The position numbers and the translations under genes were made by a program. The notes beneath the pieces were generated by a model. That model did no database searches. It was not told where the DNA came from and was given only the letters and a program-made list of their open reading frames with translations. A stretch of DNA of 64,000 nucleotides, from contig OX336351.1 of assembly GCA_946902875.1 (NCBI GenBank), positions 1,488,001-1,552,000 on the forward strand, given 5' to 3'. Source of the stretch: Nematopogon swammerdamellus. Lineage: Eukaryota > Arthropoda > Insecta > Lepidoptera > Adelidae. Positions 1 to 9,390 of this stretch are shown one piece after another; position 1 is the stretch's first letter; every line of letters begins with the position of its first letter.

Positions 1-370
1 TCACCGTGCGAGCGGTCAGGACGGTCGGAGAGTGCCCCGTCGACGCCACCCCTGCGAGTCAGCGACTCCCCGGTCGCTGGGCTGCCGGCGGCTCTGCTGT
101 GTTCAGCGGAACGCCGTGCCGTGGGAGCTGCGCGTCGAGAGGCTAGGCCTCCGGCGGATGGTGCGGGAAGACGGAGACGAAGACCACGACGTCCATCACG
201 AAACCGGTGCGATCGTTCCTATTCTCCCTTAGTCAGCTGACTAGGTAGGTAGGTAGGAATTCTTGTTCGCCGAACGGACGCAGCACGCCGAGGACTTGTA
301 TTTAATCCAGAGACCCTATTTAAAAACCAATTAATTGTGGATACGATTGAATAAATCTACAAGTTGTACA
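1..370 (+). other. Putative terminal exon and 3' UTR of an upstream gene (partial)
   Basis: The first 240 bases are GC-rich, unlike most of the window, and two of the three + frames stay open to stops at 230-232 and 238-240, so the true frame cannot be fixed. The frame ending at 232 has the most GC-rich third positions and would end in an acidic stretch followed by a hydrophobic tail. The DNA then becomes AT-rich and carries a polyadenylation signal at 350-355. I read this as the end of a gene that begins before the window; I do not recognise the product. It could also be a repeat fragment. Confidence 0.35.
350..355 (+). terminator. Polyadenylation signal AATAAA
   Basis: A canonical AATAAA lies about 110 bases after the last plausible stop codon and is followed by a GT-rich stretch, as expected for a cleavage site near 370. 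Confidence 0.45.
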
Positions 371-404
371 CCTGGGTTTTATTTATATTGCCATAAAAAT
401 AGAC

Positions 405-1935
405 AGGTAACATTACTTACTTTCTTCGAGAAGGTTTGTGGTCTTCCTGAACGAAGCTCGGCCTTCGGCCTCGCCCTCAGTTACTTACTTTCTTCGAGAA
501 GGTTTATGGTCTTCCTGAACGCAGCTCGGCCTTCGGCCTCGCCCCCAGTTACTTACTTTCTTCGAGAAGGTTTATAGTTTTCCTGAACGCAGCTCGGCCT
601 TCGGCCTCGCCCTCAGTTACTTACTTTATTCGAGAAGGTTTATGGTCTTCCTGAACGCAACTCGGCCTTCGGCCTCGCCCATAATTACTCGCTGTCTTAG
701 AGATGGTTTATCGTCTTCCTGAACGCAGCTCGGCCTTCGGCCTCGCCCTCAGTTACTTACTTTCTTAGAGATGGTTTATCGTTTTCTTGAACGCAGCTCG
801 GCCTTCGGCCTCGCCCTCAGTTACGTATTTTCTTCGAGAAGGTTTATAGTCTTCCTGAACGCAGCTCGGCCTTCGGCCTCGCCCTCAGTTACTTACTTTC
901 TTCGAGAAGGTTGATTGTATTCCTCAACGCAGCTCGGACTTCGGCCTCGCCCTAAATTACTCGCTTTCGTAGAGACGGTTTATCGACTTCCTGAACGCAG
1001 CTAGGCCTTCGGCCTCGCCCTCAGTTACTTACTTTCTTCGAGAAGGTTTATGGTCTTCCTGAACGTAGCTCGGCCTTCGGCCTCGCCCTTAATTACTCGC
1101 TTTCTTAGAGATGGTTTATCGTCTTCCTGAACGCAGCTCGGCCTTCGGCCTCGCCCTCAGTTACTTACTTTCTTCGAGAAGGTTTATGGTCTTCTTGAAC
1201 GCAGCTCAGCCTTCGGCCTCGCCCTTAATTACTTACTTTCTTAGAGATGGTTTATTGTTTTCCTGAACGCAGCTCGGCCTTCGGCCTCGCCCTCAGTTAC
1301 TTACTTTCTTCGAGAAGGTTTATGGTCTTCCTGAACGCAGCTCGGCCTTCGGCCTCGCCCTCAGTTACTTACTTTCTTCGAGAAGGTTTATAGTCTTCCT
1401 GAACGCAGCTCGGCCTTCGGCCTCGCCCTCAGTTACTCGCTTTCGTAGAGATGGTTTATCGTCTTCCTGAACGCAGCTCGGCCTTCGGCCACGCCCTCAG
1501 TTACTTACTTTGTTCGAGAAGATGTATGGTATTCCTGAACAAAGCTCGGCCTTCGGCCTCGCCATTAATTACTTACTTTCTTCGAGAAGGTTTATGGTCT
1601 TCCTGAACGAAGCTCGGCCTTCGGCCTCGCCCTCAGTTACTTACTTTCTTCGAGAAGGTTTATGGTCTTCCTGAACGCAGCTCGGCCTTCGGCCTCGCCC
1701 TCAGTTACTTACTTTCTTCGAAAAGGTTTATAGTCTTCCTGAACGCAGCTCGGCCTTCGGCCTCGCCCTCAGTTACTTACTTTCTTCGAGAAGGTTTATG
1801 GTCTTCCTGAACGCAGCTTGGCCTTCGGCCTCGCCCTTAATTACCTACTTTCTTAGAGATGGTTTATCGTTTTCCTGAACGCAGCTCGGCCTTCGGCCTC
1901 GCCCTTAATTACTTACTGTCTTCTTTGAAATACGA
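405..1935 (+). repeat. 68-bp minisatellite array, about 22 copies
   Basis: The unit repeats every 68 bases (for example starts at 441 and 509). Each unit holds the near-invariant block CTCGGCCTTCGGCCTCG, whose GGCC-TTC-GGCC part can form a short hairpin, followed by a TTACTTACTTTCTTCGAGAAGG-like spacer that varies more. 68 is not a multiple of 3 and no frame stays open, so it is not coding. The array runs straight into a Helitron 3' end. The same unit forms a larger inverted array at 15865-18192 and a single relic at 56432-56478. Confidence 0.95.
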
Positions 1936-1969
1936 ATTTCACGCGAGCGGAGCCGCGGGCTCAGCTAGT
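1931..1969 (+). mobile_element. Helitron 3' terminus
   Basis: The stretch carries a GC-rich palindromic block (GGAGCCGCGGGC) about 10 bases before a terminal CTAG followed by T, the structure expected of a Helitron 3' end. It directly abuts the minisatellite, so the array was probably carried inside this Helitron; its 5' end is not visible before 405. A short TA repeat follows at 1970-1982. Confidence 0.7.
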
Positions 1970-2099
1970 GTATATATATATTGTAATTCGTATGTATTTA
2001 ATGTAATTTATAAATAGTAATTTATATGTTTAATGAATTAGTACGTACTTATATGTAGTGTATATTATAGTTTATCATAGTTATTTTTCTTATATTATA

Positions 2100-2293
2100 T
2101 TTTACATTCCCACACTCAAGTCTTTTGCTAGTACCTACTTATATCTCACAACATACGACTCTCAATCATCCAAAGGTTGACTGGGAGAAATCCCTGTTAA
2201 GGGATAAGTCCGCCTATGCCTCTCATGTACATTACTTATTGTCTGTTTCTGTAAAATGTTTTTTTGGAGCAATAAAGTATTTCTATCTATCTG
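2100..2293 (+). mobile_element. Retroelement 3' end (LINE-like tail)
   Basis: The block ends with AATAAAG at 2271 followed by a TATC repeat, and includes a phrase (GGGATAAGTCCGCC) that I associate with abundant lepidopteran retroelement 3' ends. No coding part remains. The clade is not determined. Confidence 0.4.
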
Positions 2294-2384
2294 TACACGC
2301 GGTATAACGTATGTTCAATTTAACTACAAGAAGGACGCAAATACAACAAAAAAATATTTTATATTTTCCACTACATCTCAATTT

Positions 2385-2763
2385 TTTTTTATGGACGCCG
2401 ATCCGGTTGTCTGCACAGTGCACACCTACTACATCTGTGATGTTAGCCCATAACAACTTGGTGAACTAGGTGATATGTCAGTGCTTCGGTCGTGCCGACT
2501 ACACTGAACGGTACGGAAAACACGAACTATTTACATAGCCGTTTCAACCGACGTTTCATTCAGTGTGGGTGGTATCAACCCGGGCGGGTTGAACCCCACC
2601 ACCTAGTAAGGTAAGAAAGGAAGGGACCTACAGTTTTACGTGGAATCCGAACCACGGTCAGCCTCCAACGAGCGGTCATCCATCCATCCACTGACCACGC
2701 CCAGGTGTGCTTATGACCCGGCCGACAGTCGAGCGACCGCACCACTGAGCTGCCGAGGCTGAC
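2385..2763 (-). mobile_element. SINE-A, near full length
   Basis: Read on the minus strand, the family runs: a tRNA-like A box (TAGCTCAGTGGT type), an internal block resembling the 5S rRNA promoter, a tRNA B box (GGTTCGGATTCC), a core with ACTAGGTGGTAGGGTTTA...TTGGTACCACCGCACTG, a second half containing GGCTATGTAAATAG, then CAGTTTCCAT and poly-A. Here poly-A appears as T's near 2385 and the head ends at GTCAGCCTCGGCAGC near 2763. The 5S-like block is more worn than in other copies. Confidence 0.88.
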
Positions 2764-2778
2764 AAATTATCTGCTGAA

Positions 2779-2827
2779 AAATTATTGACAGATTAAATCA
2801 GATTCTGATTTAATCTGTCAATAATTT
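2779..2827. repeat. Perfect 24-bp palindrome
   Basis: Two 24-base arms (2779-2802 and 2804-2827) are exact reverse complements around a single T. It sits 15 bases past the 5' end of the SINE-A copy. It could be a decayed foldback element or a strand-switch product. Confidence 0.9.
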
Positions 2828-2898
2828 ACCTACTATAAAGAACTCTCTATACGCATGCTTGTTACGGTTCCGTATCCGTACGGAACATGCAAACCAAT

Positions 2899-3231
2899 GT
2901 ACATACATACATATCACACACGCTAATCCCGACAATCGGGGTAAGTAGAGTAATCGGTGTTGTGCTGCAAGAACTCTGGAAAATTGCAACACAACACCGA
3001 CCACCACGTTTCGCAAAGTATTCGAACAAGATTCAATCGATCAAGGAGCAAGTAAGGCACGAAGACCCACCTGCTGCATGACTCGGTGGAAGTACCATGC
3101 CAAGGTGAGAGGTGGCGAGCCCGTCGCCCTTTAGCACGGCATCTTGTCCTTATCCCTTAGTCGCCTTTTAAGACATGCACGGGGAGAGATGCAGTGGGGC
3201 TTTTATTTTTAAGTACCGGGCCCACACGGTA
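2899..3231 (-). mobile_element. SINE-B, near full length
   Basis: On the minus strand the family starts GTACCGTGTGGGGCCGGTAC, continues through CCACTGCATCTCTCCCCG and a GTCGTAAAAGGCGACTAAGG motif, then a body with a strong stem (CGGTGTTGTGCTG paired with CAGCACAACACCG), and ends in a TATG repeat rather than poly-A. I see no clear tRNA A or B box. It may be a SINE with an unusual promoter or a short non-autonomous LINE derivative. Confidence 0.85.
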
Positions 3232-3269
3232 AACGGCAAACCAATGTCAAGTGTTTTAAGAATATGTTA

Positions 3270-4034
3270 CTACAACGGAGCTATATATTCGACTAATGCA
3301 ACGCCACTATGTGGAAAACTGTGGATAAAGATAAATGTCATATTAGAATAACTGAAGTAAATAATGAAATATATTTTATAAACTTTACGGAATGAACGAA
3401 TGGATATCTGTTTCCCCGAAACCTATTGCTGTGACAGTAAAATATCAAAACTTACAGCCTAAAGATAGAATAAGTTACGCTAACGAAATATTGTACACTA
3501 ACGAAAGCTTTAAAATATTTACAACGATTAACAACTTTTGCAAACAACTATATATCTGAAAATTTAACTGTATTTCCTAAGATCGATATCGAAAATTGTA
3601 TTAATGAAAAGAAAATTAATTTAACAAAATTAAATTTACTCTCGTAACAAGCTTACAAACTAGATTATGAAAATTTTAAATTAACAAGCTATAATTTGGA
3701 AGATATTAAAAAAGAAGCGGAAGAGTTTGAAAATAATAATAAACTATACAATAAGTTAATTTCAAATGGAATGTACTCATATATTTTATGTAGTAGATAT
3801 AATTAAGTTAATCATAGTTTATGTAATCTACAGATTTGTATATAATAATATTATTACAGATTTTTGTATAATGATATTGCATATAATAATATTACCAACT
3901 GTATAACGTTTAATTTGTGTACAGAAAGACTTTATCCTTCAACACCAACAGCACTTCCAGAATTCGAATTAAGTGATTTATCAAGAGAATCAAATGATAC
4001 ACAAAATGGACATTGTAATAGCACCAAAACATGA
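3270..4034 (+). pseudogene. Broken glycoprotein-like ORF, possibly an env remnant of an LTR retroelement
   Basis: Several open segments with coding-like composition follow one another in different frames: about 3310-3396, about 3395-3560, about 3550-3655 and on to a stop near 3805, and about 3895-4034 ending TGA. They are separated by frame changes near 3395 and 3550 and by a stop at about 3649, so no product can be made. Segments contain N-glycosylation sequons, spaced cysteines and a Trp-rich patch, as in insect retroelement or baculovirus F-like envelope proteins. The downstream purine tract and TG-starting LTR-like sequence fit that reading. Identity is inferred only from pattern; an unrelated decayed gene is possible. 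Confidence 0.35.
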
Positions 4035-4104
4035 GTATGTATGAAATAAAACATGTTACAATAATAAAAAATATTTTTTTTAAATTAATTTAAATTTTTA
4101 TCCC

Positions 4105-4700
4105 AAGGGGGTAGGTGTAATGTACCACGCATCATTGTTGTTTATTGTTTATTTAGCATCTATTGTCAGTACACTGCGCTCAGTTTTGTCATTATGTACA
4201 TTGTAACATTCCGCCAGTTCGATTATCACAGCGAAGAAGAATTGACAAGAAACTTCACTGGAAATTTTTTCAATGTACACTTAGTTTAATTTACAAAAAT
4301 ATTTGCCGCTGCCTAGACACGCATGTGATGATTTGTGACATATGCAGCAATTCATGACAAAGTGAAAACATTTTTACTATGAAATTTTATGAAGTTATAT
4401 ACCCAAATTATCGCATAACTAGTTACATTCATATCGCATCATTAATTATATTTATTTATCATGTCATTCTGACAACTTGTTAAGTAAATATTATTATGTA
4501 AAAATTAAGATACGAAGTATATCTCATTGTAAACCTCAAATAGTCTTGTCGGATATTTCCAATATTTCTTGACCATAATTGCTTGATAAACGAGATGTTA
4601 TCGAATGTTCTAGAATAATATTACTAGTTACTGTATCTATGGAATATCCAATCAACTTTTATTAACGTGGTTGTGGTTAAGAGAATAATATTACTTAATA
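4105..4700 (+). mobile_element. Polypurine tract and putative 3' LTR
   Basis: A purine-rich tract AAGGGGGTAGG (4105-4115) is immediately followed by TGTAATGTACC at 4116, the arrangement seen at the left edge of a 3' LTR. The following ~580 bases are AT-rich and non-coding up to the SINE-A insertion at 4704. The right LTR edge and any target duplication could not be found, and no matching 5' LTR is in the window. Confidence 0.35.
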
Positions 4701-4703
4701 ATT

Positions 4704-5092
4704 GTCAGCCTCGATAGCTCAGTGGTGCGCAGACAGTCAACTGTCGCTATTGAATGTAAGGCAACGCTGGGTGCGGTCAGTACTTGGATGGGTGACCGCT
4801 GACCGTTAGAGGCTGACCGAGGTTCGGAATACTCGTAAAAGTGTAGGTCCCTTCCCTCCTAATCTTACTTGGTGGTAGGGTTTAACCCGCCCGGGTTGGT
4901 ACCACCGCACTGAATGAAACGTCGTCGGTCGAAACGGCTATGTAAATAGGTTGTGTTTTCCGAACAGTTCAGTGTAGCCGGCAGGATCAAAGGGGGAAGC
5001 ACTGACATGGCACCTAGTTCACCCGGTGTTATGGGCTGACATCACGGACGTTGTAGGTGAGGTAGCCAACCGTGTCAGTTTCCATAAAAAAA
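4704..5092 (+). mobile_element. SINE-A, full length with intact 5S-like block
   Basis: This copy belongs to a subfamily with CAGACAGTCAACTGTCGC after the A box; the copy at 38974 is its close twin. The 5S-like C box (AGTACTTGGATGGGTGACC) is intact, while the B box is changed to GGTTCGGAATAC. It ends in a short A run. Confidence 0.92.
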
Positions 5093-5250
5093 TATATATA
5101 TGTAAAAGGCCCTACTAATGATGAATCTTTACTTACTACTGCGGAACACACTCCTCGAGCAACCACCTAGTGTAAAACTTACCTTATAATATCTCTCTAT
5201 ATTTCTTTACTGTTCTAAATAAATTGTGTAATCATACTGTATAATCCTTT

Positions 5251-5416
5251 TCCTTACCTATAATAAAATCCAACGTCTGCTTTCTGTCTGTCTGAGTGTC
5301 TGTCTGTCCGCTTATAACTCGAGAACCACTGAACCGATTTTTATAAAACAAAGTTCTACGGATAGCTTGATTCTTCCCATCAACTATAGGCTACTTACTA
5401 TCACGCTAAATGGCGA
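5251..5416 (+). mobile_element. Non-autonomous Helitron fragment (5' part)
   Basis: It starts TCCTTACCTATAATAAAATCC and matches the reverse complement of the elements at 58100-58321 and 61028-61257, including a TCTGTCTGTC run and a TATCACGCTAAATGGC segment. The 3' terminus is missing here. Confidence 0.75.
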
Positions 5417-5491
5417 CACAGCTTGTGTTATTATAAATGTAACCCAAACTAATGTTATAATTTCTTAATTCCTAAATAAAATGCGTTGCAG

Positions 5492-5677
5492 ATAGTCGGT
5501 GAACATGTCGGCGACTGACGCAAAACTAGTATTCTTCAGCGTGGAGCCAACCTGCTTCGGTACAACGTACGAACAGCAGGTCATCAACATCTCCGCCTGT
5601 GGCGAACTAGCGGACGGGGTCACGTTCAATGTGTACGTGAAACCGACATGCAGAATTATGCCGTCCGCCTCAGAACG
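5492..5677 (+). other. First coding exon of the exonuclease-like gene
   Basis: AG at 5490-5491 closes the upstream intron; 13 untranslated bases precede the ATG. The donor CG|GTAAGT at 5678 leaves phase 2, which exon 2 completes as Arg. The exon is GC-richer than the flanking intron. Confidence 0.8.
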
Positions 5678-7608
5678 GTAAGTAGCGATCTTCAGCGTAG
5701 TAGGGCTGACCTACTCTGAGCGGTGAGGAAACGCTCTTCGCCATAGGGGGACATCCATTAATCACGTAAGCAAAAAAAGGGGGGAGGGCGGAGGGGTCTG
5801 GCAAAATCCCACCAAATCTCACTAGGGGGAGAGGGGGGGTCTACAACAATCTCACGTCATCTTTTTTTTATTTTTTTATTATTTATTTATTTTAAACACT
5901 TACAGCTTGAGCTGGAGCGTGTTTAATTTTTGAGACCGCGACGTTCTTTGGAGCTCGTTTCGTACCATTGTTTGTTTATCTTTGCGCAAAGTTCTACAGT
6001 ACTTGTACTGACCATCTCTTAGGGAGAAAGCTCAAACGATCCCTAAAAGATACTGTAAGACAGGTGGTGTCTAATTTGCTTGGCATGCAAAGCTTCAGAA
6101 GAACACTTCGGCGCTGCACACTGCGGCACCGGCACATGCAGAGAAAGTGCGACCGAACCGTGTGGTCACCCGTCGGGCTCAGGAGCTACTGCGCGCCATC
6201 GACGACAGGCTAGAGTGGCTGGATGAGGAGGACGTAGACTTCCCAAGAGACACTATTGCTTCAATGGATATGGACATCTTGTGTCCTATCATAACAATTG
6301 AAGAGGCTAATGAATGCCCATGGCGTGAATAAAGTATTCTAAGTGCACCTGAAACGCTGCTAAGTGCACCTGAAACGTCATGTTCTTGCCACTTCCATTC
6401 TCTCAGATCATTCAGTGGACATTCAGTTGATATTAAAATATGTACTTGAATTTTGAATCTAGGGGGAGGGGGGGAGGGGGGGGGGGCAAAAAATTCAAAT
6501 AAATTGCTCACGTGATTAATGGATGTCCCCTAGGGCCGAACTGCTCATATTTGGTAAGTAATCGCCCTTCAGCCTAGGGCCGACCAACACAGAGCGGAAG
6601 TTGTGATCTTCAGTGTAGAGCCGACCTGCTTCGGTCAAACGTGCGAACAGCAGGTCATCAACATCGCCGCCTGTCGCGAACTAGCGGACGGGGCCGCGAT
6701 CAATGTGTACGTGGCACCGACATGCAAAATTATGCCGACCGCCACAAAACGGTATGTACATAGTAGGTAGTATGTAGCGATCTTCAGCGTAGGGCCGACC
6801 TACTTAGTTTCCAAAGAGGCTGGCGAGCATACTGATGAAAGGTCTTTGGTGCCACTTTAGAAACTCTGTATCCAAGCAATTATAGCCGGCACGATCAAAG
6901 GGGGAAGCACTGACATGGCACCTAGTTCACCCGGTGTTATGGGCTGACATCACGAACGTTGTAGGTGATGTAGCCAACCGTGTCAGCTTCCATAAAAAAA
7001 ACAAAAAAAAAACAAAAACAGAGTAATGGTAAGACCCAAAAGTGCGCAGAAGCATATGTTTCCTGAAAATACAATTTTACATACAAAGTATATGTACTTT
7101 ATTCTATTTCAGTTGCGGGCTACGTGTGGAAGGCGACCAAATGTACCTAAACGACGTAAGAGTGGACGCCGTGGACCCGAACACGGCTTTACACGCCTTC
7201 ATCGAATTCATTCATTCCATAGGGAAGCAGGTTATTCTGGTCAGCTACGGCTCTTTCTACGATGCAGAGAAGATAGTTGAAATGGCGATTTCGGCAAATC
7301 TCATTGCCGAACTCCAGGTTGCGGCAATCGGCTTTGTGGACCTACAGGACATTTATAAGTATCAAAAGGGCTTCCTTTTTCCAAATCATTTGAGATACTT
7401 TGCTATGGAAAAACTAAACCTCCCCACATGTCCCGTCGGTACCGCATTGCAGAGAATATTAATAATCCGACAGTTATACCGCATGGATGGCGAACTTTCT
7501 GTATCTCGAGATGATTTGACGGCCAATCTGAGAAGAGCAGATATATTTATACGAGAACTACAGAATGAAGAAGGGGGTTACGTGGCCCAGCGCTTCTATC
7601 TTTGGTAG
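5505..7608 (+). CDS. DEDDh-exonuclease-like protein with degraded catalytic site, two coding exons
   Basis: Coding exon 1 is 5505-5677 (ATG at 5505; the exon itself starts at 5492 after a TTGCAG acceptor) and exon 2 is 7113-7608 after a TTTCAG acceptor. The donor is G|GTAAGT. A codon split 2+1 joins them into a 222-residue frame ending TAG. The fold pattern matches small invertebrate DnaQ/TREX-like exonucleases: motif I FFSVEPTCFG where active members have FFDLETTG-like; a YVKP segment; a motif II region LVSYGSFYDAEKI where HN..FD is usual; and no clear HxxxxD motif III near CPVGTALQ. Asp-1 of motif I and the catalytic His appear lost, so it may be a non-catalytic or redirected family member. 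Introns hold an alternative exon copy and a transposon. The acceptor before the ATG implies an unseen 5' exon. Confidence 0.8.
5746..6530. mobile_element. TIR DNA transposon with TA target duplication and an orphan ORF
   Basis: Terminal inverted repeats GGGGACATCCATTAATCACGT and its complement sit at the two ends, flanked by TA on both sides (5744-5745 and 6531-6532). G-rich runs lie just inside both ends, the right one extreme (about 6462-6486). The interior frame ending at 6332 encodes an acidic, DEED-rich peptide of 60 or more residues that I do not recognise and that is not an evident transposase. The element interrupts the intron of the exonuclease-like gene. Superfamily is unassigned. 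Confidence 0.75.
6147..6332 (+). CDS. Orphan ORF inside the TIR transposon
   Basis: The open frame extends upstream of the first ATG to about 6090 and ends TAA at 6330-6332. The product would be hydrophilic, with a basic N-terminal half (RVVTRRAQELL) and an acidic C-terminal half (DEEDVDFP). No transposase motif or known domain is recognised. It may be captured host sequence or a chance frame. Confidence 0.25.
   Translation: MRPNRVVTRRAQELLRAIDDRLEWLDEEDVDFPRDTIASMDMDILCPIITIEEANECPWRE
6594..6751 (+). other. Exon 1b: second open copy of the first coding exon
   Basis: The block aligns codon for codon with exon 1 from the residue after the ATG region to the splice site, keeps an open frame for 52 codons, and ends with donor CG|GTATGT in the same phase 2, so it could splice to exon 2. 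It conserves IFSVEPTCFG and the QQVINI segment and differs at about a dozen residues. It has no ATG and only a weak acceptor (CAACACAG at 6585-6592). It may be a mutually exclusive exon or a young pseudo-exon. Confidence 0.6.
6883..7018 (+). mobile_element. SINE-A 3' fragment
   Basis: Only the last ~110 bases of the family are present, from TAGCCGGCACGATCAAAG to CTTCCAT, followed by an interrupted A-rich tail. It sits in the intron about 100 bases before exon 2. The GATCAAAGGGGGAAG wording links it to the 4704 and 38974 subfamily. Confidence 0.85.
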
Positions 7609-7786
7609 TTAACTAACATCGCACATCACTGACTGACTGACTGGCGGTGGGTCTAGAAGCTTATAATTTTGCACAGGAGTTCCTTATATAATGTAGGTGC
7701 CCAACCAGCAAAACAGTCTCAGAATGCGCACTTTATGAGAGTGATGGGCTTATAGCGCTTTTATAATTGTTTTGGAACATGTCATC

Positions 7787-8010
7787 GCTCTTATATTAGT
7801 CTTAGACAAGCTATTACAGACTCAAGAACGCTCAGTCTTATTACCTAGTCTCATATATGCATATAAGAGCATTATAAAATACTATTATAAGCCTTCGCTC
7901 TTATATTAGTCTAAGACAAGCTAGTACGGACTCAAGAACGCTCAGACTTATTACCTAGTCTCATATATGTATATAAGAGCATTATAAAATTCTATTATAA
8001 GCCTCTTGCT
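7787..8010 (+). repeat. Tandem duplication of ~112 bp in the element's left subterminal region
   Basis: Two consecutive copies begin TCGCTCTTATATTAGTCT and end AAGCCT, with about ten differences. Each is loaded with CTTAT/ATAAG motifs, so duplication roughly doubles possible binding sites. Confidence 0.85.
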
Positions 8011-8991
8011 CCTACAATAACATTTACGAAGACTCATTGCACTTGAGAAAACTTGCTCTCATAGCCCCATTCTCTAAGCTCATTTGATTTTATAATAGAC
8101 TTGCTAAATGCTATTGTAAGAATGTCAGACTAATATCAGTATAGCATAAGAGCACTGTAAGTACGCTCTTTTCTGATCTTATTTACAGCTATAATAAGAT
8201 CAACAGCAGTGGTTTAGAAAGATATTAGAGTTATATTGGATCAACATACTTACAATACAAAAGACAAAATCAATATAAGGTGATTTGATCTTAAATCGAT
8301 TTTGGGAACACAATTGTAAGAGCAAGATTTAGTGGACCAATTATTGTTTTGTAACTGAAATAGTCAGAGTGTGATTTTAAATGGTGTGTAAATAGTGATG
8401 GATTACAAAAACTGAAAAAAAAACGGACGAAAACTGGTGGCTACCGGAAAGTTCAGAAAAAGTACAAAGATATGACAAATAAATCAAATGCATTTGACTT
8501 TAGAACTACGTTATCTTAAAATAAGATAAAATATTAAGTGCATATTTTTCATTTAACTTTTATTCTTCCTTAATGTCAACAACTAAAGCATAGTTTATCG
8601 ATGTTTCAAATAGGGTATTGAACTTAAATACTGTCATCACTTCTTATGTTTTAATAAAGTTTTCTTGAGTAATCAGAATCAGGCTTAAAATTATTTTCCC
8701 CTTACAAAATGTTGTTGCAACAAAAAAAAATTACTCCGGGCTCTGTTTATGAATAACATATATCGTATTGGTTTTATGTAAAAATTTACTTCATATTCTT
8801 GCTCCTCGACCAAAAAAAACACATAAATTTGGGACAGAGACAGAACAGAACGACAACACGGGCACTTATCGGTGGTCGCTTCCCGTATTGAGAGCGTTTT
8901 CGGGAGCATTTTCAAATTTAGTACATGCACTGGTCGCGCGGGCACTTTGTTCAATTCTCCATTGTTAATGTTTCGACTAATGCAAAAAAAT

Positions 8992-9045
8992 AGGTTAGAA
9001 GATGCGTCGCGTAGCGACGTCGCGTAGCGACGCATCTTCTAACCT
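8992..9045. repeat. Hairpin with 19-bp arms
   Basis: AGGTTAGAAGATGCGTCGC and its reverse complement flank a short GC-rich centre that repeats GTAGCGAC. It lies at the left border of the 9053-9390 tandem repeat. Confidence 0.85.
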
Positions 9046-9052
9046 AACCTAT

Positions 9053-9390
9053 ATTCCTATGGCTTCCTTCCGGCATCGGCTTCCTCAGGACATCTTCAGG
9101 ACCCTGGAAATCATATATGACTAGAGTACTTGCGAAGAAAAATCTAACGAGCCCAAACATGGTGGATTTATCATGTGTAGTTTAGGAGTTCCTATGGCTT
9201 CCTTCCGGCTCCATCATCAGGACCCTGGAAATAACATATGACTAGAGTACTTGCGAAGACAAATCCCACAAGCCCAAACACGGTGGATTTATCTTGTGTG
9301 GTTTAGGAGTTCCTATGGCTTCACTCCGGCTCCATCATCAGGACCCTGGACATCATATATGATAAGAGTCCTTGCGAAGACAAAACAAAC
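9053..9390 (+). repeat. Three tandem copies of a 121-135 bp unit
   Basis: Copies start TTCCTATGGCTTC at 9054, 9189 and 9310; the third is truncated. Each includes ATCAGGACCCTGGA and ACTTGCGAAGA. No frame is conserved across all three, so I treat it as a minisatellite inside the 3-kb element. Confidence 0.85.

Larger units (their letters stand above)
5682..6812 (+). repeat. Degenerate partial copies of the exon-1 start within the intron
   Basis: Three short stretches, at about 5682-5725, 6552-6597 and 6768-6812, each carry a version of GATCTTCAGCGTAGGGCCGACC, which resembles the first part of exon 1 and exon 1b. With exon 1b they suggest repeated tandem duplication of an exon-plus-intron unit, later split by the transposon at 5746-6530. 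Confidence 0.6.

Noticed and set aside
32..232. A complete 66-residue protein starting at 32
   Set aside because: Two of the three forward frames are open across this GC-rich stretch, and the ATG-less 5' side stays open to the window edge, so a start at 32 has no support. I kept only a partial exon call.
335..577. Open frames through the minisatellites (also 16138-16359 and 16544-16759)
   Set aside because: The unit length of 68 is not a multiple of three and the frames are chance runs of the GC-rich block.
405..1935. CRISPR-like regular repeat array
   Set aside because: The 68-bp units follow each other with no unique spacers, and the sequence context is eukaryotic. It is a minisatellite.
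2779..2827. Rho-independent-type terminator or origin
   Set aside because: The genome is eukaryotic, there is no gene upstream, and the palindrome is AT-rich without context.
7620..7660. ACTG repeat after the exonuclease-like gene as an RTE tail
   Set aside because: GACTGACTGACTGG lacks the preceding CCAGCAGTGGAC seen at real RTE ends here; it is probably 3' UTR.
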